In this document: positions 27,835 to 37,095 of the stretch, piece by piece
Layout of the letters: each line of letters starts with the position of its first letter
Position numbering within the stretch: position 1 is the stretch's first letter
Assembly (NCBI GenBank): GCA_965243635.1
Contig: OZ251574.1
Span: 4,216,001 to 4,280,000, forward strand
Direction: 5' to 3'
Length of the DNA stretch: 64,000 nucleotides
Origin: Rs1 sp000416275
GTDB taxonomy: Bacteria; Pseudomonadota; Gammaproteobacteria; Pseudomonadales; Balneatricaceae
The notes under the pieces: generated by a model
What the model saw: the letters and a program-made list of their open reading frames with translations, nothing else
What the model was told of the DNA's origin: nothing
The model's database searches: none
Program-made: the position numbers and the translations under genes

Positions 27835-29415
27835 TTATTCCCACTCAATGGTGGCTGGCGGCTTACTTGACACATCGTAAGTCACTCGAGAAACTCGAGA
27901 TATCTCATTGATAATCCGACCTGACACTGTCTCTAACAATTCATAGGGCAAATGCGCCCAACGAGCGGTCATAAAATCAATCGTTTCGACAGCGCGCAGG
28001 GCAATCACAAATTCATAGCGTCGCGCATCACCAACTACACCAACTGATTTAACTGGCAGGAACACAGCAAATGCCTGACTGGTTTTATCGTACCAACCTG
28101 AGCTGTTTAGCTCTTCCATGAAGATAGCATCCGCAGCACGCAAAATATCAGCGTACTCTTTAGTCACTTCTCCTAAAATCCGCACCCCTAAACCCGGCCC
28201 TGGGAACGGATGACGATAGACCATTTTTTCAGGTAGTCCTAACTCTACGCCCAGCTTGCGAACTTCATCTTTAAACAGCTCGCGCAGCGGCTCCACTAGC
28301 TCAAACGCCATATCATCAGGCAGACCACCAACATTATGATGCGACTTTATGACATGCGCTTTACCGGTTTTCGCCGCTGCTGATTCAATCACATCCGGGT
28401 AGATAGTCCCCTGTGCCAAGAAGTTTACATCTTTAAGCTTGGTCGCCTCTTGATCAAACACTTCAATAAAAGTATTGCCGATGATTTTACGCTTTTGCTC
28501 TGGATCACTAATACCCTGCAAACGACTTAAAAACATCTCGCTGACATCTGCACGAATCACTTTAACGCCCATGTTATCTGCAAACATCGACATTACTTGA
28601 TCGCCTTCATTTAAACGCAACAAGCCGTTATCAACAAACACACAAGTTAGCTGATCGCCAATCGCCTTGTGCAATAATGCAGCAACAACCGATGAGTCAA
28701 CCCCACCAGACAAGCCCAGTAACACTTTTCTATCGCCCACTTGCGCACGTACTTTTGCAATTTGATCCGCGACGATGTTCGCCGATGTCCAAAGCGCTTT
28801 AGCCTGGCAAATATCAAGCACGAAACGCTCTAAGATAGCTCCTCCCTGCTTGGTATGAGTCACTTCAGGATGAAATTGCACCCCATAGTAGTTTTTCAGT
28901 GGATCACACATTGCCGCAATGGGTGCCGAGTCTGTCGATGCGATGACGCTAAAGCCATCCGGTAATTCTACGACTTTATCTCCATGACTCATCCAAACAT
29001 CTAAAAGCGAAGCTCCGTTATTGGCCAGCTGATCTTGCAAACCGTCCAGCAAACTACTGCTACTATCTGCCAAGCGTACTTTCGCATAGCCAAATTCACG
29101 GTGTGAGGACACCTCGACCTTTCCACCTAGCTGAGCTGCCATTGCCTGCATGCCGTAGCAAATTCCTAAAATCGGCACACTGGCATCAAAAACGACCTGT
29201 GCCACGGTTGGTGACTCACCGTTAGTGACAGACTCAGGACCACCTGCCAAAATAAAACCTTTAGCATTAAAGGCTGTAATTTCTTCCGCTGGACAATCCC
29301 AGGGATAAATCTCACAGTAAACCCCAATTTCACGGACTCTTCGGGCAATAAGTTGCGTGTACTGCGAACCAAAGTCTAAAATCAAAATTCTTTGTGAATG
29401 TATATCTGCGCTCAT
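27835..29415 (-). CDS. guaA: GMP synthase (glutamine-hydrolysing) GuaA
   Basis: GuaA aminates XMP to GMP using glutamine and ATP. I use ATG 29415 (526 residues), which has GGAG about 10 bp upstream; the ATG at 29430 has no ribosome site. The N-terminal class I amidotransferase has Cys86 in GICYGMQ and the His182/Glu184 pair in FHPEVTHT. The ATP-pyrophosphatase P-loop is SGGVDSS (236-242), and the C-terminal dimerisation domain ends in the characteristic PPATIEWE. It follows guaB by about 86 bp. Confidence 0.97.
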   Translation of the reverse strand: MSADIHSQRILILDFGSQYTQLIARRVREIGVYCEIYPWDCPAEEITAFNAKGFILAGGPESVTNGESPTVAQVVFDASVPILGICYGMQAMAAQLGGKVEVSSHREFGYAKVRLADSSSSLLDGLQDQLANNGASLLDVWMSHGDKVVELPDGFSVIASTDSAPIAAMCDPLKNYYGVQFHPEVTHTKQGGAILERFVLDICQAKALWTSANIVADQIAKVRAQVGDRKVLLGLSGGVDSSVVAALLHKAIGDQLTCVFVDNGLLRLNEGDQVMSMFADNMGVKVIRADVSEMFLSRLQGISDPEQKRKIIGNTFIEVFDQEATKLKDVNFLAQGTIYPDVIESAAAKTGKAHVIKSHHNVGGLPDDMAFELVEPLRELFKDEVRKLGVELGLPEKMVYRHPFPGPGLGVRILGEVTKEYADILRAADAIFMEELNSSGWYDKTSQAFAVFLPVKSVGVVGDARRYEFVIALRAVETIDFMTARWAHLPYELLETVSGRIINEISRVSRVTYDVSSKPPATIEWE

Positions 29416-29501
29416 AATTTGGAACTCCATCGTCGCTGATTGGCGATAGCAAATAAAAAAGCAGAGCTTTATCGCACCCCGCTTGTGACGAATTACTTAA
29501 T

Positions 29502-30968
29502 TCAAATACGGTAATTTGGCGATTCTTTAGTAATACTTACATCGTGCACATGACTTTCATTCATGCCGGCACTAGTGATACGCACAAAGGTTGGAACGGT
29601 GCGCATTTTTTCAATATCGGCACAGCCTGTGTAGCCCATAGAAGCTCTAAGCCCACCCATCAATTGATGTACAACACCTTTCATGGTGCCTTTACAGGGA
29701 ACTCGACCTTCGATCCCCTCTGGCACCAATTTCTCAGCGCCCTCTGCTGCATCTTGAAAATAGCGATCTGATGAACCCGAGCTCTGTGCCATAGCACCAA
29801 TAGAGCCCATGCCGCGGTATGACTTATAAGCGCGGCCCTGAAACAATTCTATCTCGCCAGGCGCCTCGTCAGTGCCCGCCAACATTGAACCAACCATCAC
29901 CGCAGAAGCACCTGCTGCAATTGCTTTTGCAATATCTCCAGAAAAGCGAATTCCACCATCGGCAATTAAAGGGATGCCTCGATCTTTTAACGCCTCTGCC
30001 ACATTGGCAACAGCAGTGATCTGCGGCACACCAATTCCAGATACGATACGAGTAGTACAAATTGATCCTGGACCTATGCCGACTTTAACACCATCGGCAC
30101 CGGCATCTGCCAGGGCGATAGCGGCCGCTGCTGTAGCGATGTTACCACCGATCACCTGCACCTGAGGAAAGCTTTTCTTGATCCAAGCAACTCGATCTAT
30201 AACACCTCTAGAGTGACCGTGCGCAGTATCAACAATGATGACATCGACACCGGCCTCTACTAACAATTTAACTCTTTCTGGAGTCTCGGGACCAGTACCG
30301 ACAGCGGCACCGACCAACAGTCGACCCTCGGCATCTTTTGCAGCATTTGGAAATGCTTGTGCCTTGTACATATCTTTAACGGTCATCATGCCTTTTAAAG
30401 CAAAATCACCGTCCACCACCAAGATTTTTTCAATGCGGTGTTTACGCAACAGATTGCGCACTTTTTCCTGATCGACACCTTCCTCAACAGTCACTAACCT
30501 CTCTTTAGGGGTCATGATCGAGGCAACTTTAGCGTCTAAGTAATTTTCAAAGCGCATATCACGACTGGTAACAAGACCAACTAACAAGCCATCATCGACC
30601 ACCGGAAAACCGGAAAAACCAAGGGCATCTGCCATGTTTCGCAAATCCCCAACCGTCATATCAGAACTGCAAGTGATAGGATCACTAACCACTCCAGCCT
30701 CATATCTCTTTACCTTATCAACTTCACGGGCCTGCTCTTGAGGGGTAAGGTTTTTATGCACAATACCAATACCACCTTCCTGCGCCATGGCAATCGCCAG
30801 ACCAGATTCAGTGACAGTATCCATCGCAGCGGAGGCAAGCGGGATGTTAAGGGAGATTTCTTTAGTAATACGGGAGACAAGGGAAACATCTTTTGGCAAC
30901 ACCTCAGAATAACCAGGTATTAACAAAACATCGTCAAAGGTCAGAGCCTCTTCATCGATTCGCAACAT
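29502..30968 (-). CDS. guaB: Inosine-5'-monophosphate dehydrogenase GuaB
   Basis: GuaB oxidises IMP to XMP with NAD, the committed step to guanine nucleotides. The start chosen, ATG 30968 (MLRIDEEALTFDDVLL), gives 488 residues, the usual length; an upstream in-frame start adds three residues. Two CBS domains (about 93-205) interrupt the TIM barrel. The catalytic Cys304 lies in GPGSICTTR, and the active-site flap Arg-Tyr region in KSYRGMGSIGAM is intact. It begins the guaB-guaA-tadA group and is divergent from xseA. Confidence 0.97.
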   Translation of the reverse strand: MLRIDEEALTFDDVLLIPGYSEVLPKDVSLVSRITKEISLNIPLASAAMDTVTESGLAIAMAQEGGIGIVHKNLTPQEQAREVDKVKRYEAGVVSDPITCSSDMTVGDLRNMADALGFSGFPVVDDGLLVGLVTSRDMRFENYLDAKVASIMTPKERLVTVEEGVDQEKVRNLLRKHRIEKILVVDGDFALKGMMTVKDMYKAQAFPNAAKDAEGRLLVGAAVGTGPETPERVKLLVEAGVDVIIVDTAHGHSRGVIDRVAWIKKSFPQVQVIGGNIATAAAAIALADAGADGVKVGIGPGSICTTRIVSGIGVPQITAVANVAEALKDRGIPLIADGGIRFSGDIAKAIAAGASAVMVGSMLAGTDEAPGEIELFQGRAYKSYRGMGSIGAMAQSSGSSDRYFQDAAEGAEKLVPEGIEGRVPCKGTMKGVVHQLMGGLRASMGYTGCADIEKMRTVPTFVRITSAGMNESHVHDVSITKESPNYRI

Positions 30969-31149
30969 AATTAACAATCCTACCAGAATGGATCTACGGT
31001 TAAAAATAAGCGCTATATCATACCCAGAACTAGCGACGGGAACAATCAGAATTAATCGAACACAACATATATTTCACCACTTATTTTCTAATCGCTTTCC
31101 AGAGCGACTCTAACTCCCCTGCACTACTGCTTTAGTTTAGTATAAGCCG

Positions 31150-32541
31150 ATGAATCCATATAAAAGTTTTAGCCCACAGGCTTACGCAAGCCCTATTTCA
31201 GGAAGAGCATCTGCCGCTGACACCAGCGCCATGTCTGTCACCCAGTTGAATAGACAAGTCAAATCAATGCTAGAAAACTCCTTTTTAAGCTTAAGAGTAC
31301 AGGGAGAGCTATCTAATTTAGCCAAACCTAGCTCCGGCCACTGGTACTTCACCTTAAAAGACACTAAGGCACAAATACGCTGCGCGATGTTCAAAGGCAG
31401 CAACCGACACCTCAACTTCGCGCCCAAGGAAGGTGACGAGGTCATTGTTCAAGCAAAAGTAAGCCTTTATGAAGGCAGGGGCGACTATCAACTGATTTGC
31501 AACAGCATGGAAGAGGCTGGATCAGGTCGATTGCAACTAGCCTTTGAACAACTCAAAGCTAAACTACTCAAAGAGGGAGTGTTTGACGCTAGTTACAAAA
31601 AAAGCATCCCATCACTGGTTAAGCATTTAGCGGTTATCACCTCACCGACCGGCGCCGCTGTTCACGATGTTCTCAGTGTTTTAAAAAGACGTTTCCCAGG
31701 CTTGGCGGTGACTATCTATCCATGCCAAGTTCAAGGCGCCCAAGCGGCAGCTTCCATTGTTAAAGCCTTGCAAACAGTACAGGAACAACAGGTCTGCGAC
31801 TTAGTACTGATCACTAGAGGCGGAGGCTCTCTAGAAGACCTATGGCCATTTAATGAGGAGCAACTAGCGAGAAGTATTTTTGCCTGCACCCTACCGGTAA
31901 TTAGCGCGGTTGGGCATGAAGTCGATTTTTCAATCTGTGATTTAGTCGCCGATTACCGAGCGCCTACCCCCTCGGCTGCCGCAGAAATCATCAGCCCAGA
32001 CCAAGACAACTTAAGAATCAAGATCGACCAGTTACAAAAATCTCTAATCAGTAATATCAACGCCACTCTTGCCAACAACCACAAGCATCACCAGGCACTA
32101 GCTGCCAGATTAAAATCTCCGCAACAGAAGCTGCAATTACAGCAGCTGCAGCTGAGCGCCTTACGAAACCGACTAGCGATTCCAACCAAAGACACGCTGA
32201 ATGCCGCAAAACAACAATTGAGCTTTAACCGACAAAAGGTAATGAGCCTCAACCCGCAAACAATGATCAACAATAATAATACCCAGCTTGCACATCTGCA
32301 CGACCAGCTCGTGCAATTCACCCATCATCAACACTTGAATTATCGCCACAAATTAAGCTCAGCCGCCGCCATGCTGCATAGCGTAAGCCCTCTATCAACT
32401 CTGGAAAGAGGCTACAGCATTACCATAACCGAGCGACAGACAATCACTAAATACCAACAAGTCGAGATCGGCCAAATCATCACCACTAAATTACATAGCG
32501 GAGAGATTGAAAGCACTATCACCAACATACACCCTGAATAA
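31150..32541 (+). CDS. xseA: Exodeoxyribonuclease VII large subunit XseA
   Basis: XseA is the catalytic subunit of exonuclease VII, which trims single-stranded DNA from both ends. The 463-residue protein has an N-terminal OB domain (SGHWYFTLKD, QIRCAMF), the catalytic domain with SPTGAAVHD, LITRGGGSLEDLW and the conserved SAVGHEVD, and a long Gln-rich coiled coil (about residues 290-420). A further in-frame start exists at residue 28; the longer form is kept because it has no conflict with guaB. The small subunit gene xseB is not in view. Confidence 0.94.
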   Translation: MNPYKSFSPQAYASPISGRASAADTSAMSVTQLNRQVKSMLENSFLSLRVQGELSNLAKPSSGHWYFTLKDTKAQIRCAMFKGSNRHLNFAPKEGDEVIVQAKVSLYEGRGDYQLICNSMEEAGSGRLQLAFEQLKAKLLKEGVFDASYKKSIPSLVKHLAVITSPTGAAVHDVLSVLKRRFPGLAVTIYPCQVQGAQAAASIVKALQTVQEQQVCDLVLITRGGGSLEDLWPFNEEQLARSIFACTLPVISAVGHEVDFSICDLVADYRAPTPSAAAEIISPDQDNLRIKIDQLQKSLISNINATLANNHKHHQALAARLKSPQQKLQLQQLQLSALRNRLAIPTKDTLNAAKQQLSFNRQKVMSLNPQTMINNNNTQLAHLHDQLVQFTHHQHLNYRHKLSSAAAMLHSVSPLSTLERGYSITITERQTITKYQQVEIGQIITTKLHSGEIESTITNIHPE

Positions 32542-32916
32542 CTATATACGGAGCCTCAAAACCTGTCATTCACGCCTATCCAGCACAGAGATCAGCGCTG
32601 GATTTAACAAAGCCTCTAGAGCAAGCATTAAATCTATGCTAGCCTTCGTCTTACAATACGCTAGGGGCGAATAACACTTCCACCCTAAAAGGCGTGCTTC
32701 TAGCAACCAGCTGAATTGATGGTTTCAAAGTAAATATTGGGCACCAGACATTATACAAGCTAAGCAATTTTAGCTTCGGTAATAGCGGGGTCAATATTTC
32801 AATGAAACAATTGAGATAGCGAGCAGCTAAAGCTAGCCACAAACACTAATTCTGTGTCATTGCCGTTACACACATTTTCAAACTGCAATGCCGCACCAGA
32901 CTATATGCGATATAAA
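32542..32916. other. Intergenic region between xseA and the FKBP gene
   Basis: 375 bp with no acceptable ORF. A short stretch at about 32720-32760 resembles the start of the dispersed repeat at 14146 and 34657. On the minus strand it has a similar end (MSGAQYLL-stop against MSCALYSL-stop), so it may be a third, very decayed copy. A further short match, CGAGCAGCTAAAGCT, occurs at 32820 and 13980. Confidence 0.4.
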
Positions 32917-33543
32917 ATGCCTGAATTAAAAATTGAAACAATGGAACAATGTGCCAGCTATGGAATCGGCCGTCAAATGGGTGATCAAATCGCCCAAAAC
33001 AGCTTTGAGGGAATTGATTTTGCCATTCTAGCAGCTGGGATCGAAGACTCATACAAAGGCAAAGAACTCCGCATTCCGGTGGAGTCAATCCAAGAAGCTT
33101 TCGCTAAATTAAACGATCTTCTTAAAGAATCACAAGCAAAAGAACAGCAGGCAGCTAGCGCTGACGGCATTGCATTCCTAAAAGAAAACGCCACTCGCTC
33201 TGAAGTCACTACTCTAGATTCAGGTTTGCAATACGAAATTACAGTACAGGGAGATGCTAGCGCCGAGAAAGCCACCGTAAACTCAACGGTACGCTGCCAT
33301 TACCACGGCACATTAATTGACGGCAACACCTTCGACAGCTCCTACGAAAGAGGCCAACCTGCAGAATTCCCGGTTAGCGGCGTGATTGCCGGCTGGACCG
33401 AAGCCTTACAATTAATGAACATCGGCGCCAAGTGGAAACTTTTCATTCCACACGACTTAGCATATGGCACTAATGGCTCACCCGGTGCTATTCCAGGCTG
33501 CGCCACGCTAGTTTTCGATGTTGAACTGTTAGCGATCGTATAA
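32917..33543 (+). CDS. FKBP-type peptidyl-prolyl cis-trans isomerase (FklB-like)
   Basis: A 208-residue FKBP-type proline isomerase. The N-terminal half (about 1-100) has the ASYGIGRQMGDQI dimerisation motif of the FklB/FkpA/Mip group. The C-terminal FKBP domain has VRCHYHGTLIDG, FDSSYERG and the IPHDLAYG segment. No signal peptide is evident in the chosen form (ATG 32917), which suits cytoplasmic FklB rather than periplasmic FkpA. Starts at 32854 (GTG) and 32905 are also in frame; the chosen one matches the FklB N-terminus, but none has a strong ribosome site. ybfF follows after 3 bp. Confidence 0.9.
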   Translation: MPELKIETMEQCASYGIGRQMGDQIAQNSFEGIDFAILAAGIEDSYKGKELRIPVESIQEAFAKLNDLLKESQAKEQQAASADGIAFLKENATRSEVTTLDSGLQYEITVQGDASAEKATVNSTVRCHYHGTLIDGNTFDSSYERGQPAEFPVSGVIAGWTEALQLMNIGAKWKLFIPHDLAYGTNGSPGAIPGCATLVFDVELLAIV

Positions 33544-33546
33544 TTA

Positions 33547-34329
33547 ATGAAGCTACACCACCAAATAAGCGGCGAGGGCTCGGCGCTTATTATTTTACAC
33601 GGCCTATTTGGCACTCTCGAAAACTGGGGCAGCCAGGCGATAACTTTCAGCCAATCGTTTAAAGTCATCAGTGTTGACCTTAGAAACCATGGTCGCAGCC
33701 CGCACTCCAACACAATGAATTATTCGTTGATGGCGGATGATGTCGCTGAGCTGATGCAGGATTTGCAGATACAATCCGCCGCTATAATTGGCCACTCTAT
33801 GGGCGGTAAAGTAGCGATGCAGCTGGCCCTGCTGCATCCAGAGAAAGTAGACAAACTAATTGTTGTCGATATATCGCCAGTTACCTACAAGCCTCACCAC
33901 CAGCATATTTTTAACGGTCTATTGAGCATTGATTTAGACAGCCTAGCATCAAGAGCTAGCGCAGACCAACAACTACAAGCATTTGAACAAGACCCTGGGG
34001 TTAGAGCTTTTCTGCTCAAGAACCTCTATCGAGATCAGCACAAAAAATTTGCATGGCGCCCAAACATTGCCATTTTGCAAAAAGAATACCACAACCTCAG
34101 CCTCGCTCCAGCAGCCAGTACCCAGCACACTGAGCCAAACCCAAGTTTTGCTAAACCGACCCTGTTTATCAAAGGAAAAAACTCAGCTTACATTTTGCCA
34201 GCTCACCAAGAGAGTATTAATAGCTTATTCGGCACTGTTAGCTACAAAATGATTGAGGGCGCAGGGCATTGGCCACACGCAGAAAAACCCAAAATTTTCA
34301 GCTCAATAGTACTCAAATTCCTACTCTAA
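33547..34329 (+). CDS. ybfF: Alpha/beta-fold esterase YbfF
   Basis: A 260-residue alpha/beta hydrolase of the YbfF type, reported to hydrolyse acyl-CoA and short esters in E. coli. Landmarks are the oxyanion segment HGLFGTLENWG, VDLRNHGRS, the nucleophile elbow GHSMGGK (Ser84), and the catalytic His in GAGHWPH near residue 240. It starts 3 bp after the FKBP gene and so is probably co-translated with it. A small membrane protein gene follows after 9 bp. Confidence 0.9.
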   Translation: MKLHHQISGEGSALIILHGLFGTLENWGSQAITFSQSFKVISVDLRNHGRSPHSNTMNYSLMADDVAELMQDLQIQSAAIIGHSMGGKVAMQLALLHPEKVDKLIVVDISPVTYKPHHQHIFNGLLSIDLDSLASRASADQQLQAFEQDPGVRAFLLKNLYRDQHKKFAWRPNIAILQKEYHNLSLAPAASTQHTEPNPSFAKPTLFIKGKNSAYILPAHQESINSLFGTVSYKMIEGAGHWPHAEKPKIFSSIVLKFLL

Positions 34330-34338
34330 CGGATTATC

Positions 34339-34521
34339 ATGCCCAAGAATTTTCTTTTAACTAAGGCTTTCCCCGCCAGCGCTGTTTTATTTATTTATTG
34401 GTTTGGCAGCTTTAATTTTCCGACCATCATTTTCTTGCCTAGCGCGCTAAGTATTATTATTTTAGTTTTTTACATCACCCGTAAATACGGAGACAAAAAA
34501 GCCAGCAAGCTAGATAAATAA
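34339..34521 (+). CDS. Small hydrophobic membrane protein, unknown function
   Basis: A 60-residue ORF with two hydrophobic segments (about 12-24 and 28-46) and a basic C-terminal tail (Arg-Lys then Asp-Lys-Lys), the normal positive-inside pattern. It starts 9 bp after ybfF with a weak CGGA ribosome site, so it is likely the last gene of that operon. I do not recognise a family. Coding status rests on composition, topology and spacing only. Confidence 0.5.
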   Translation: MPKNFLLTKAFPASAVLFIYWFGSFNFPTIIFLPSALSIIILVFYITRKYGDKKASKLDK

Positions 34522-34656
34522 TGATTGGGAACCTATGCATAAATCCCGCATCCCCTCTGCGGACCCGCAGAGAAAAAGAGAGAGATCCGCAGACCGTCGA
34601 CAGATCAGCATACTCACAACTGCTGCGCAGCCAAGCAATAACAGCGTAACTTGGAT

Positions 34657-34845
34657 CCGTGACTTCAAAGTGAATACAGAGTGTAAGATATTGGTTTTAC
34701 AGTGCGATTGAAATACATTAACGGCGAGCTTCGCTAAATAAATACACCCCTGTATAAAACTCATAGCTTCAGTGAATATTTTTTCTAACCTTTGTCGAAT
34801 CAAGATCTTGCGCTCTACAGTGCAGTAAAGCCTCTGACTCAGGAT
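34657..34845. repeat. Dispersed decayed repeat, copy C
   Basis: Same orientation as copy A (14146-14350). It opens with the identical 25 bp and shares further blocks such as TTCGCTAAATAAAT and TTTTTCTAACC, at about 70-75 % by eye. The minus strand keeps a remnant ending in TLYSL-stop. No terminal inverted repeats or target duplication were found. Confidence 0.6.
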
Positions 34846-34910
34846 ATGCTTGCGGCGGAAGCTCAAGAACTATGCTGCGCAGTAAAACAACAGACTCAAG
34901 TTATAGACAG

Positions 34911-34940
34911 CTAAATAAAGGCGCGCTCGAACGGCGCACC
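34911..34940 (-). terminator. Probable terminator after the SprA-like gene
   Basis: On the minus strand GGTGCGC pairs with GCGCGCC (7 bp, one G-T pair, 7-nt loop) and is followed by TTTATTT. It begins 4 bp after the stop codon. Confidence 0.55.
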
Positions 34941-34943
34941 GGA

Positions 34944-35909
34944 TCAGACATTTTGATCTATCAAAAAACCTTCCGGAAATACTTTACCAAAAGCCCCCGA
35001 ATCAACCAGCTGGGTATTTAAACGCCTTAAGGTCTCTTGAATTTCATTAATTTGCGTGTTGTACTCTTTAAGCACTTCCAGAGAGTTATCATTACTCTGC
35101 TTGCGACTTTCTGCCAAAGCTTGATTCCTATCTTGCTTTGCCTGTTTAAGTTCCTGCTCTGCCAAGTACTCCTGCCGCTCTAATTGCTGCTGCTCAACCT
35201 TTAATCCATTTTCCCGAATAGCAATATCTCCGGTTTCAGCACTATCACCTTCGCGTAATTCTGAAAGAGCTTGCAGCGCCAAAGATTTTGCTTCAGCAGC
35301 TATTTGCCGATCAGCCGGCGAGGGATCGGACACCGACAGCGCCGCCCGAATGATAACTTGAGCTTTTTCTAAAGTGGCGCGAGGATCGTTTTCTACCGCT
35401 GATGTATCAATTGAGACCTTGCCGGAAGTTGCATATAAACGACCATCAGGACCACTGGTAAAATCAAAAGATGGAGCTCCGGCATATTTGCCGCCAACTG
35501 CAGAATGGGTCTGCTCGTGCGCTTTTACTTCTCGATCTTGCGCTGCCAACTGCTGCACCACTTTTAATTCAGCTTGCTCTAACTCAATATCTGCAGATAA
35601 TTTACTCGAGCGCACTTCTACATCAGCGCTTTTTTGACCGCTATCACTAGCCACCGCTAGCGGTGCAGAATCCGCTTTGACCTTTCCATAAACTGCCACA
35701 GCAGCTTCTGGCCCAGCCGCTATTTGCGAGACGACGGCGGTTGATTCAACGGTCGACAGCTTGCTCGGCGCTGTGTCTATTTGCAGCGCCTGCGAGGCGA
35801 ACTGTTGCGCAGACAAATGGGCGACCGACCGCAATTCCCGACCTGAGTCGACCACTGCCAAAGACGAGGGGTGATTTTGAATATTCAAATTCGAGCTATG
35901 CAATTCCAT
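34944..35909 (-). CDS. Putative metalloprotease, CJM1_0395/SprA-related family
   Basis: A 321-residue protein with a Ser/Ala-rich, low-complexity N-terminal third. The conserved domain begins near residue 125 and contains EVKAHEQTH (HEQTH at 131-135, an HExxH-type metal site), then GGKYAG, FTSGPDGRLYATSG and a helical IIRAALSVSDPSPADR segment. This is the pattern of the SprA-related, CJM1_0395 putative metalloprotease family. A coiled-coil rich in Gln and Glu follows (about 225-300). No signal peptide is seen. Substrate and role are unknown; activity is inferred only from the motif. It follows a small Ala/Ser-rich gene by 25 bp. Confidence 0.82.
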   Translation of the reverse strand: MELHSSNLNIQNHPSSLAVVDSGRELRSVAHLSAQQFASQALQIDTAPSKLSTVESTAVVSQIAAGPEAAVAVYGKVKADSAPLAVASDSGQKSADVEVRSSKLSADIELEQAELKVVQQLAAQDREVKAHEQTHSAVGGKYAGAPSFDFTSGPDGRLYATSGKVSIDTSAVENDPRATLEKAQVIIRAALSVSDPSPADRQIAAEAKSLALQALSELREGDSAETGDIAIRENGLKVEQQQLERQEYLAEQELKQAKQDRNQALAESRKQSNDNSLEVLKEYNTQINEIQETLRRLNTQLVDSGAFGKVFPEGFLIDQNV

Positions 35910-35934
35910 CTAAGCACCTCTTTCAAAACTTAAG

Positions 35935-36180
35935 CTAGACGACAACATCTACATTAGTACCTAGCGTTTCGCTAATACTAGTGACAACTTTAGTTGAGGC
36001 TGCTTGAGTACTAGCCGCCAGTGTCGACTCTGCGACAGCGCTTTCTATACTTTTACCTGAGGCGGTTTCAGGGATCGCTGATTTTCCAGTTCCCTGAAAA
36101 TCGCCAGCTGCCCTAGGATTGTTATCCAATCCTCTATTTAATCCAATTTGACCTGTCTGTAATGAGTTCGCAATATTCAT
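35935..36180 (-). CDS. Small companion of the SprA-like protein, unknown function
   Basis: An 81-residue protein starting at ATG 36180 (MNIANSLQTGQIGLNRGL). A TTG three codons upstream is the alternative; GGA lies about 11 bp before the ATG. The first 20 residues resemble short proteins with an SxxxGxxGxxRG motif that I associate with flagellar or surface gene clusters. The rest is Ser/Thr/Ala-rich and probably disordered, ending VDVVV. It lies 25 bp before the SprA-like gene, so they likely form an operon. No function can be assigned. Confidence 0.65.
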   Translation of the reverse strand: MNIANSLQTGQIGLNRGLDNNPRAAGDFQGTGKSAIPETASGKSIESAVAESTLAASTQAASTKVVTSISETLGTNVDVVV

Positions 36181-36374
36181 AGCAATCAATCCACTCTATT
36201 TTATATCAAACAATTTCAATGAATTGGAACTATAAAGGTCCAATCATTGCTAAATACCAGGACTAATATTGCAGATCAGGATCGCTGAACAACCCTCATC
36301 TAGCAACAAGACAATATTCATCACCTAACAGTATAGTACATAAATCGTACAATTAGAAATAATTACAAAAAATA

Positions 36375-37058
36375 CTAAAGTATTGTAGCAATCTGCAGGT
36401 ACTCAGAGGCGTTTTTCACGGAGCGATCCGGCAGATAGGGAATTGTGCCGATGAGAGGCGCGGCAATCGCGGACTTCAGCGTTTCAACACTCTCGGCACT
36501 AGCAGACATTTGTGGGTCGATATGATTGGCCACCCAACCCGCTAGCAATACACCATCGTTCAAAATAGCTTCAACCGTCAACATTGCATGATTAATGCAG
36601 CCTAATTTGATACCGACCACTAAGATCACCGGTAGCGAAAGCTCTTTAGGTATTTGCGCCATCGTCTCTCTACTGTTTAGCGGTACTCTCCAGCCACCAG
36701 CGCCTTCAACCAATAAAAAATCAACCTTATTCAGCATCGCTCCACGACAAAAGCCGACCACCCTTTGCAAACTTATATTCTTATTTTCATTTTTTGCCGC
36801 GACATGCGGCGCTATCGCCTGCTCTAGAGCAATTGGGTTTACCTGCTGATAACTTAGCTTTACCGAGGATGCCTGCATCAGCTTAAGCGCATCGTCATTT
36901 CGTAACCCCGCTGCCGTTTGCGTGCAACCAGCCGCTACTGGCTTTAAAGCAAAGCAACTAAAATTTACTTTTTTTGCAGCCTCTAACAAAGCTTGCGAGA
37001 CGAAGGTTTTACCCACATCTGTATCTGTTCCAGCGATAAAAAATCGATGCTTTTCCAT
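36375..37058 (-). CDS. bioD: ATP-dependent dethiobiotin synthetase BioD
   Basis: BioD closes the ureido ring of dethiobiotin from DAPA, CO2 and ATP. The 227-residue protein has the P-loop GTDTDVGKT (residues 10-18), KPVAAGC, and VEGAGGWRVPL, all diagnostic. It is the last gene of the minus-strand bioB-F-H-C-D row. A MITE-like element lies in the 155-bp gap between bioC and bioD, so bioD may depend on read-through of that structure or have its own promoter. Confidence 0.95.
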   Translation of the reverse strand: MEKHRFFIAGTDTDVGKTFVSQALLEAAKKVNFSCFALKPVAAGCTQTAAGLRNDDALKLMQASSVKLSYQQVNPIALEQAIAPHVAAKNENKNISLQRVVGFCRGAMLNKVDFLLVEGAGGWRVPLNSRETMAQIPKELSLPVILVVGIKLGCINHAMLTVEAILNDGVLLAGWVANHIDPQMSASAESVETLKSAIAAPLIGTIPYLPDRSVKNASEYLQIATIL

Positions 37059-37095
37059 TTGTTACTTCCCGATAATGCGACTTCCCAACCCTTGT

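Larger units (their letters stand above)
34522..34943. other. 422-bp intergenic region with repeat and hairpins
   Basis: Between the ybfF operon and the convergent SprA-like gene. It contains a short perfect palindrome (34555-34572), copy C of the dispersed repeat (34657-34845) and, at its right edge, a terminator for the minus-strand gene. The 118-codon minus-strand reading frame across it looks like repeat debris rather than a gene. Confidence 0.55.

Noticed and set aside
32651..32842. 63-codon minus-strand frame between xseA and the FKBP gene
   Set aside because: No family resemblance, no ribosome site, and it covers the possible eroded repeat.
34510..34866. 118-codon minus-strand reading frame after the ybfF operon
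   Set aside because: It runs through the dispersed repeat, is Cys-rich with no domain, and the equivalent frame in copy A is broken. It is repeat debris rather than a gene.
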